A stretch of 64,000 bases of DNA from Stappia sp. TSB10P1A (GTDB taxonomy: Bacteria > Pseudomonadota > Alphaproteobacteria > Rhizobiales > Stappiaceae): NCBI RefSeq assembly GCF_900185725.1, contig NZ_FYAU01000036.1, forward strand, positions 558,001 to 622,000, in the 5' to 3' direction. Of the stretch, positions 61,073 through 64,000 are shown piece by piece; positions within the stretch are counted from its first letter, which is position 1, and the number at the start of each line of letters is the position of its first letter. The notes below the pieces were generated by a model. The model was given only the letters and a program-made list of their open reading frames with translations. It was not told the origin of the DNA and searched no databases. The position numbers were made by a program, and so were the translations under genes.

Positions 61073-63430
61073 ATGGCGCGTGCCTTTGCAGGGGCGGCGT
61101 CCGCGCGTCGATTCGCGGACTTGTTGAAGCGGCAGCGTGACTCGCAGTCGCTGACCGGGCACATCCGCCTGCTGGCGCAGCCCGCCTATCAGCGACTGTT
61201 GACGGCGGAACCGTTCTTCCGCCGCGCCATCCCGATCCTCTGCATCGTCTTCATCGCCACGCTCGCCACCTACCGCGCCCTCACCCTGTCCTACGATCAC
61301 GAGGAAACCGACCAGCGGGCGCGCGACGACCTCACCATGATCGCGACCACCCTGTCGGCGCGCCTGTCGACCGCCGAGGCGGCACTGCCGGAGCAGGGGT
61401 TCAGCACGGCACTGCAGGCGGCGCTGGCCGACAGCCTGCCGCCGCGCGCCACCGGCGACGGGCGCCGCATCCTGGTCGCCGATCCGGACGGCGTCATCAT
61501 GGCCACCGCGCCGATCCGCTCCGATCTGGAGGGGCGCATGCTCTCCGACCTGCTGGGCGCCGGGCAGCCGCTGACCATCTTCGGAGCCCGTGCCGGCGTC
61601 CTCACCATCTCCACGACGGAGGCCGGCGAGGCCTATGCCACCGTGCATCATCTGGAAGGCCGGCTCGGCATGGTCGCGCTGATCCAGTCGAAGGACACGA
61701 TCTTTGCCGGATGGCGGGCCAGCGTCTCGGCCAATGTTACGCTCTTTGTCGGAACCGCGTCGGTGCTGCTCGTGCTCATCTACGCCTTCTTCGCGCAGGC
61801 GACCCGGGCCGAGCAGGCCGACCAGATCTATGCCGCGACCCGCGCGCGCATCGACCTTGCGCTCAATCGCGGCCGCTGCGGGCTGTTCGACTGGGACCTG
61901 TCGCGCGGGCGCATCTTCTGGTCCGCCTCGCTTTACGAAATGCTCGGTCTGCAGCCGCGCGACGACATTCTCGGCTTTTCCGAAATCTCCGCGCTGACCC
62001 ATCCCGACGACATCGACCTCTACCAACTGGCGGAATCGCTGCTGGAAACCGGCGAGACCACCGTCGACCGCATGTTCCGCATGCGCCATGCCAATGGCGA
62101 ATGGGTGTGGCTGCGCGCCCGCGCCGAGGTCCAGACCGAGCCGGGCATCGCCGAGCCGCACCTGATCGGCATCTGCATCGACGTCACCGAGCAGAAGCAG
62201 CTTGCCGAGCAGAGCCGCACTGCCGACCTGCGCCTGCGCGATGCGATCGAGACGATTTCCGAGGCCTTCGTCCTGTGGGACACGGAAAACCGTCTGGTGA
62301 TGTGCAATTCCAACTATCAGACGCTGCACAATCTGCCGAATTCCGCCATCAAGGCCGGCACGCCCTATGCCCAGGTGATGGCCTCGGCCCGCCAGACCGT
62401 GGTTTCGGCGAGCCCCACCATCGGCAGCGACGCCTCCGATCCGTCCTCGTCCTACGAGGCCCAGCTCGCCGACGGCCGCTGGCTGCAGATCTCCGAGCGG
62501 CGCACCAAGGACGGCGGCTTCGTCTCGGTCGGCACCGACATCACCGCGCTGAAGCGGCACGAGGAAAAGCTGATGGAGAGCGAGCGGCGGCTGATGGCCA
62601 CCGTCGCCGACCTGCGCCAGTCCCGCCAGAAGCTGGAAGTGCAGGCGCAGCAGCTCGTCGAGCTTGCCGAAAAATATTCCGAGGAGAAGACCAAGGCCGA
62701 AGAGGCCAACCAGGCGAAGTCCGAATTCCTCGCCAACATCTCGCATGAGCTGCGCACGCCGCTCAACGCCATCATCGGCTTCTCGGAGATCATGGACCAG
62801 GGCATGTTCGGCCCGCTCGGCTCCGACAAGTACCGCGAATACTGCGCCGACATCCATGACAGCGGCCGCTATCTGCTGAACGTGATCAACGACATTCTCG
62901 ACATGTCGAAGATCGAGGCCGGCCGCATGGAGCTGAAGCGCGAGGCGGTCAATCTCGGCGCCATCGTCACCGACGTGTCGCGCATCATCTCGGCAGCCGC
63001 GGCGGAGAAGACCATTTCCGTCACCTGCGAGACCGAGGAGGGCCTGTCGCTCTCCGCCGACCGGCGCGCCGTCAAGCAGGTGCTGCTCAACCTGCTCGCC
63101 AACGCGGTCAAGTTCACCCCCGACGGCGGCTCGGTGACGCTGGCTGCGACCCACGGCCGGATGGACGGCGCCGATGCGGTGGTCATCGCCATCTCGGACA
63201 CCGGCATCGGCATTCGCGAGAGCGACATCGTCCGGCTCGCCAAGCCCTTCGTGCAGGTGGAGAACCAGTTCACCAAGACGCACAAGGGCTCCGGGCTTGG
63301 CCTTGCCATCGCCCAGTCGCTCGTCAAGTTGCATGACGGCACGATGGAGATCCGCTCCGCCGTCGGCAAGGGCACCACGGTGACCGTCACCCTGCCGGTC
63401 GACATGCGCCCGGCCAGCAAGGCGGCGTGA
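61073..63430 (+). CDS. PAS sensor histidine kinase, PleC/PdhS-like
   Basis: A 785-residue membrane sensor. TM1 lies at ~40-62 (AIPILCIVFIATLATY), a ~150-residue periplasmic part follows, TM2 at ~215-238 (TLFVGTASVLLVLIYAFFA), two PAS domains (~250-370 and ~385-500, the second with RLRDAIETISEAFVLWD), a coiled coil, then the kinase core: phospho-acceptor His558 in ANISHELRTPLNAIIGFSEIM, the FGPLGSDKYREYCADIHDSG region, N box LLNLLANAVKFTP, G1 ISDTGIGI and G2 GSGLGLAIA. These match the PleC/DivJ/PdhS family that sets DivK phosphorylation in the alphaproteobacterial cell cycle. The CtrA box upstream fits this. ATG 61073 is 10 bases after GGGAG; the TTG at 61028 is less likely. Confidence 0.9.
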   Translation: MARAFAGAASARRFADLLKRQRDSQSLTGHIRLLAQPAYQRLLTAEPFFRRAIPILCIVFIATLATYRALTLSYDHEETDQRARDDLTMIATTLSARLSTAEAALPEQGFSTALQAALADSLPPRATGDGRRILVADPDGVIMATAPIRSDLEGRMLSDLLGAGQPLTIFGARAGVLTISTTEAGEAYATVHHLEGRLGMVALIQSKDTIFAGWRASVSANVTLFVGTASVLLVLIYAFFAQATRAEQADQIYAATRARIDLALNRGRCGLFDWDLSRGRIFWSASLYEMLGLQPRDDILGFSEISALTHPDDIDLYQLAESLLETGETTVDRMFRMRHANGEWVWLRARAEVQTEPGIAEPHLIGICIDVTEQKQLAEQSRTADLRLRDAIETISEAFVLWDTENRLVMCNSNYQTLHNLPNSAIKAGTPYAQVMASARQTVVSASPTIGSDASDPSSSYEAQLADGRWLQISERRTKDGGFVSVGTDITALKRHEEKLMESERRLMATVADLRQSRQKLEVQAQQLVELAEKYSEEKTKAEEANQAKSEFLANISHELRTPLNAIIGFSEIMDQGMFGPLGSDKYREYCADIHDSGRYLLNVINDILDMSKIEAGRMELKREAVNLGAIVTDVSRIISAAAAEKTISVTCETEEGLSLSADRRAVKQVLLNLLANAVKFTPDGGSVTLAATHGRMDGADAVVIAISDTGIGIRESDIVRLAKPFVQVENQFTKTHKGSGLGLAIAQSLVKLHDGTMEIRSAVGKGTTVTVTLPVDMRPASKAA

Positions 63431-63469
63431 CGGGCGGGGCGAGCGCATCTTCCCTTCGGCGTCTCCGGC

Positions 63470-63493
63470 AAAGGCCCCCTGCGGGGCCTTTTT
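63470..63493 (+). terminator. Intrinsic terminator after the sensor kinase
   Basis: AAAGGCCCC (63470-63478) and GGGGCCTTT (63483-63491) form a perfect 9-bp stem with a 4-base loop, ending in five T residues, 40 bases after the kinase stop. A good rho-independent terminator. Confidence 0.9.
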
Positions 63494-63533
63494 CGTTGCC
63501 CGTCCCTCCCCTTTTCGTTGCTCGGTCCTCCCC
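63490..63533. repeat. Imperfect 22-bp tandem duplication
   Basis: TTTTCGTTGCCCGTCCCTCC- and TTTTCGTTGCTCGGTCCTCC-type units, each 22 bases (63490-63511 and 63512-63533), differ at three positions. The first overlaps the T-run of the terminator. Probably a local duplication without function. Confidence 0.5.
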
Positions 63534-63578
63534 TGCATGCCTGCGACACCACGCCGCCCACTTGCGCCTTCCAGAAAG

Positions 63579-63643
63579 TTAGGCGGTGACCTAAGTTTCT
63601 ATTGACCTCCTTGTGATAGCTGGATAGTTAGGCACATGGCTAA
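63579..63643. promoter_or_regulatory. TTAGG/CCTAA repeats around the ArsR promoter
   Basis: TTAGG-CGGTGA-CCTAA (63579-63594) lies just ahead of the -35 box, and TTAGGCACATGGCTAA (63628-63643), a looser inverted repeat, overlaps the -10 box and the start codon. Both share TTAGG and are the likely sites through which the ArsR-type repressor controls its own operon. Confidence 0.45.
63602..63630 (+). promoter_or_regulatory. Candidate ArsR-operon promoter, possibly leaderless
   Basis: TTGACC (63602-63607), 17-base spacer, TAGTTA (63625-63630). The expected RNA start is at about 63636-63638, on the ATG of the ArsR gene at 63636, so the message may have no 5' leader. Confidence 0.5.
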
Positions 63644-63983
63644 GCATGATCCGAAGCTGAACCTCAAATTTGCCGCCCTGAGTGACGAGACCCGCAGGGC
63701 TGTGGTCACGCGCCTCGCACGGGGGCCGGCTTCGGTGAGTGAACTGGCCTCGGCTCACGCCATGGCCCTGCCTTCGTTCATGGGACATCTGGCCAAGCTG
63801 GAAGCAGCGGGCCTGATCGAGACGACGAAGACGGGACGCGTGAGGCATTGCCGGCTATCGGCGGACGGAATCGCACCGGTGACGCACTGGCTGGCGGAGC
63901 AGCAGGCCCTGTGGACCTCGCGGCTGGACCAGTTCGACGCCTATGTCACCCAGCTTGTGAAAGAGAGAAACGATGAAACTTGA
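63636..63983 (+). CDS. ArsR-family transcriptional regulator
   Basis: A 115-residue winged-helix repressor. KFAALSDETRRAVVTRLARGPASVSELA is the conserved first part, with SFMGHLAKLEAAGLIETTKTGRVRHCRL as recognition helix and wing. It lacks the CxC metal motif of arsenic sensors and belongs to the group of ArsR proteins that pair with SRPBCC (AHSA1) partners. Its stop overlaps the start of the next gene, an SRPBCC-type start, which supports this. No ribosome site precedes the ATG, and the promoter is very close, so translation may be leaderless. Confidence 0.92.
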   Translation: MAKHDPKLNLKFAALSDETRRAVVTRLARGPASVSELASAHAMALPSFMGHLAKLEAAGLIETTKTGRVRHCRLSADGIAPVTHWLAEQQALWTSRLDQFDAYVTQLVKERNDET

Positions 63984-64000
63984 TCCGCAAACCGATCTCA
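63973..64000 (+). CDS. Start of an SRPBCC/AHSA1-type partner (partial)
   Basis: The ATG at 63973 overlaps the ArsR stop by 11 bases, with AGAGAGAA ahead, and only nine residues (MKLDPQTDL) are visible before the window ends. ArsR regulators of this type are usually followed by an SRPBCC (START-like) protein whose N-terminus looks like this. The family call rests on context alone. Confidence 0.55.

Noticed and set aside
1-64000. CRISPR arrays, tRNA or rRNA genes, transposase genes
   Set aside because: No regular spacer-repeat array, no cloverleaf or rRNA-like stretch and no transposase or integrase domain was seen by eye; a tRNA or Rfam scan would be decisive.

Overview
This window is a GC-rich, densely packed bacterial chromosome segment with about 52 protein genes, no rRNA, tRNA or CRISPR seen, and no recognisable insertion sequence. 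Several features point to an alphaproteobacterium of the Hyphomicrobiales (Rhizobiales) type: a fused trpE(G) behind a tryptophan-rich leader peptide, a CtrA-type TTAA-N7-TTAA box in front of a PleC/PdhS-like sensor kinase, many ABC importers, and overlapping ATGA-type gene junctions. No stretch over about 300 bases lacks a gene; the longer gaps (600-833, 2097-2307, 13510-13750, 16376-16592, 30352-30621, 56985-57205, 60817-61072, 63431-63635) hold the sites listed below or nothing I can recognise.

Layout. 1-3552: end of a YciA-type thioesterase, an orphan small protein, an MFS transporter and serA. 3634-13509: a dipeptide-type ABC importer with an N-formylglutamate amidohydrolase on the minus strand, divergent from a LysR regulator, an ArgE-like M20 deacylase and an aspartoacylase/AstE-like deacylase; together this reads as a scavenging route for N-acylated amino acids or peptides. 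13537-15937: trp attenuation region, with a probably leaderless leader peptide, and trpE(G). 15986-17927: HxlR regulator divergent from a beta-class GST, an NTF2-like protein and a tautomerase. 17941-19947: OafA-like acyltransferase.

20057-35263: an aerobic 2-aminobenzoate (anthranilate) CoA-thioester pathway. One operon (SDR, MarR, enoyl-CoA hydratase, acyl-CoA dehydrogenase, aminobenzoate-CoA ligase, RidA) diverges from the bifunctional aminobenzoyl-CoA monooxygenase/reductase. A five-gene branched-chain-type ABC importer lies further on. Two nearly identical AT-rich palindromes, each placed in the same way over a promoter, tie the enzyme genes to the importer and are the likely MarR operators. 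A DUF418 membrane protein and a small exported protein sit between them.

35433-38213: ilvD, a strong terminator, three tandem copies of a 24-bp unit, and an SDR. 38354-48752: a divergent locus with an MBL hydrolase, a cyclic-nucleotide-binding protein and a very unusual ABC exporter (all ATPase catalytic residues replaced, about 270-residue insert with repeats) on one side, and four glycosyltransferases plus a polysaccharide deacetylase on the other, with a methyltransferase converging on them. This is the most novel-looking part. 48844-54868: a second Dpp/Yej/Agp-type ABC importer. 55062-63430: adenylate cyclase, arylformamidase-like hydrolase, aminopeptidase N, and a cell-cycle-type histidine kinase. 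63636-64000: ArsR regulator and the start of its SRPBCC partner.
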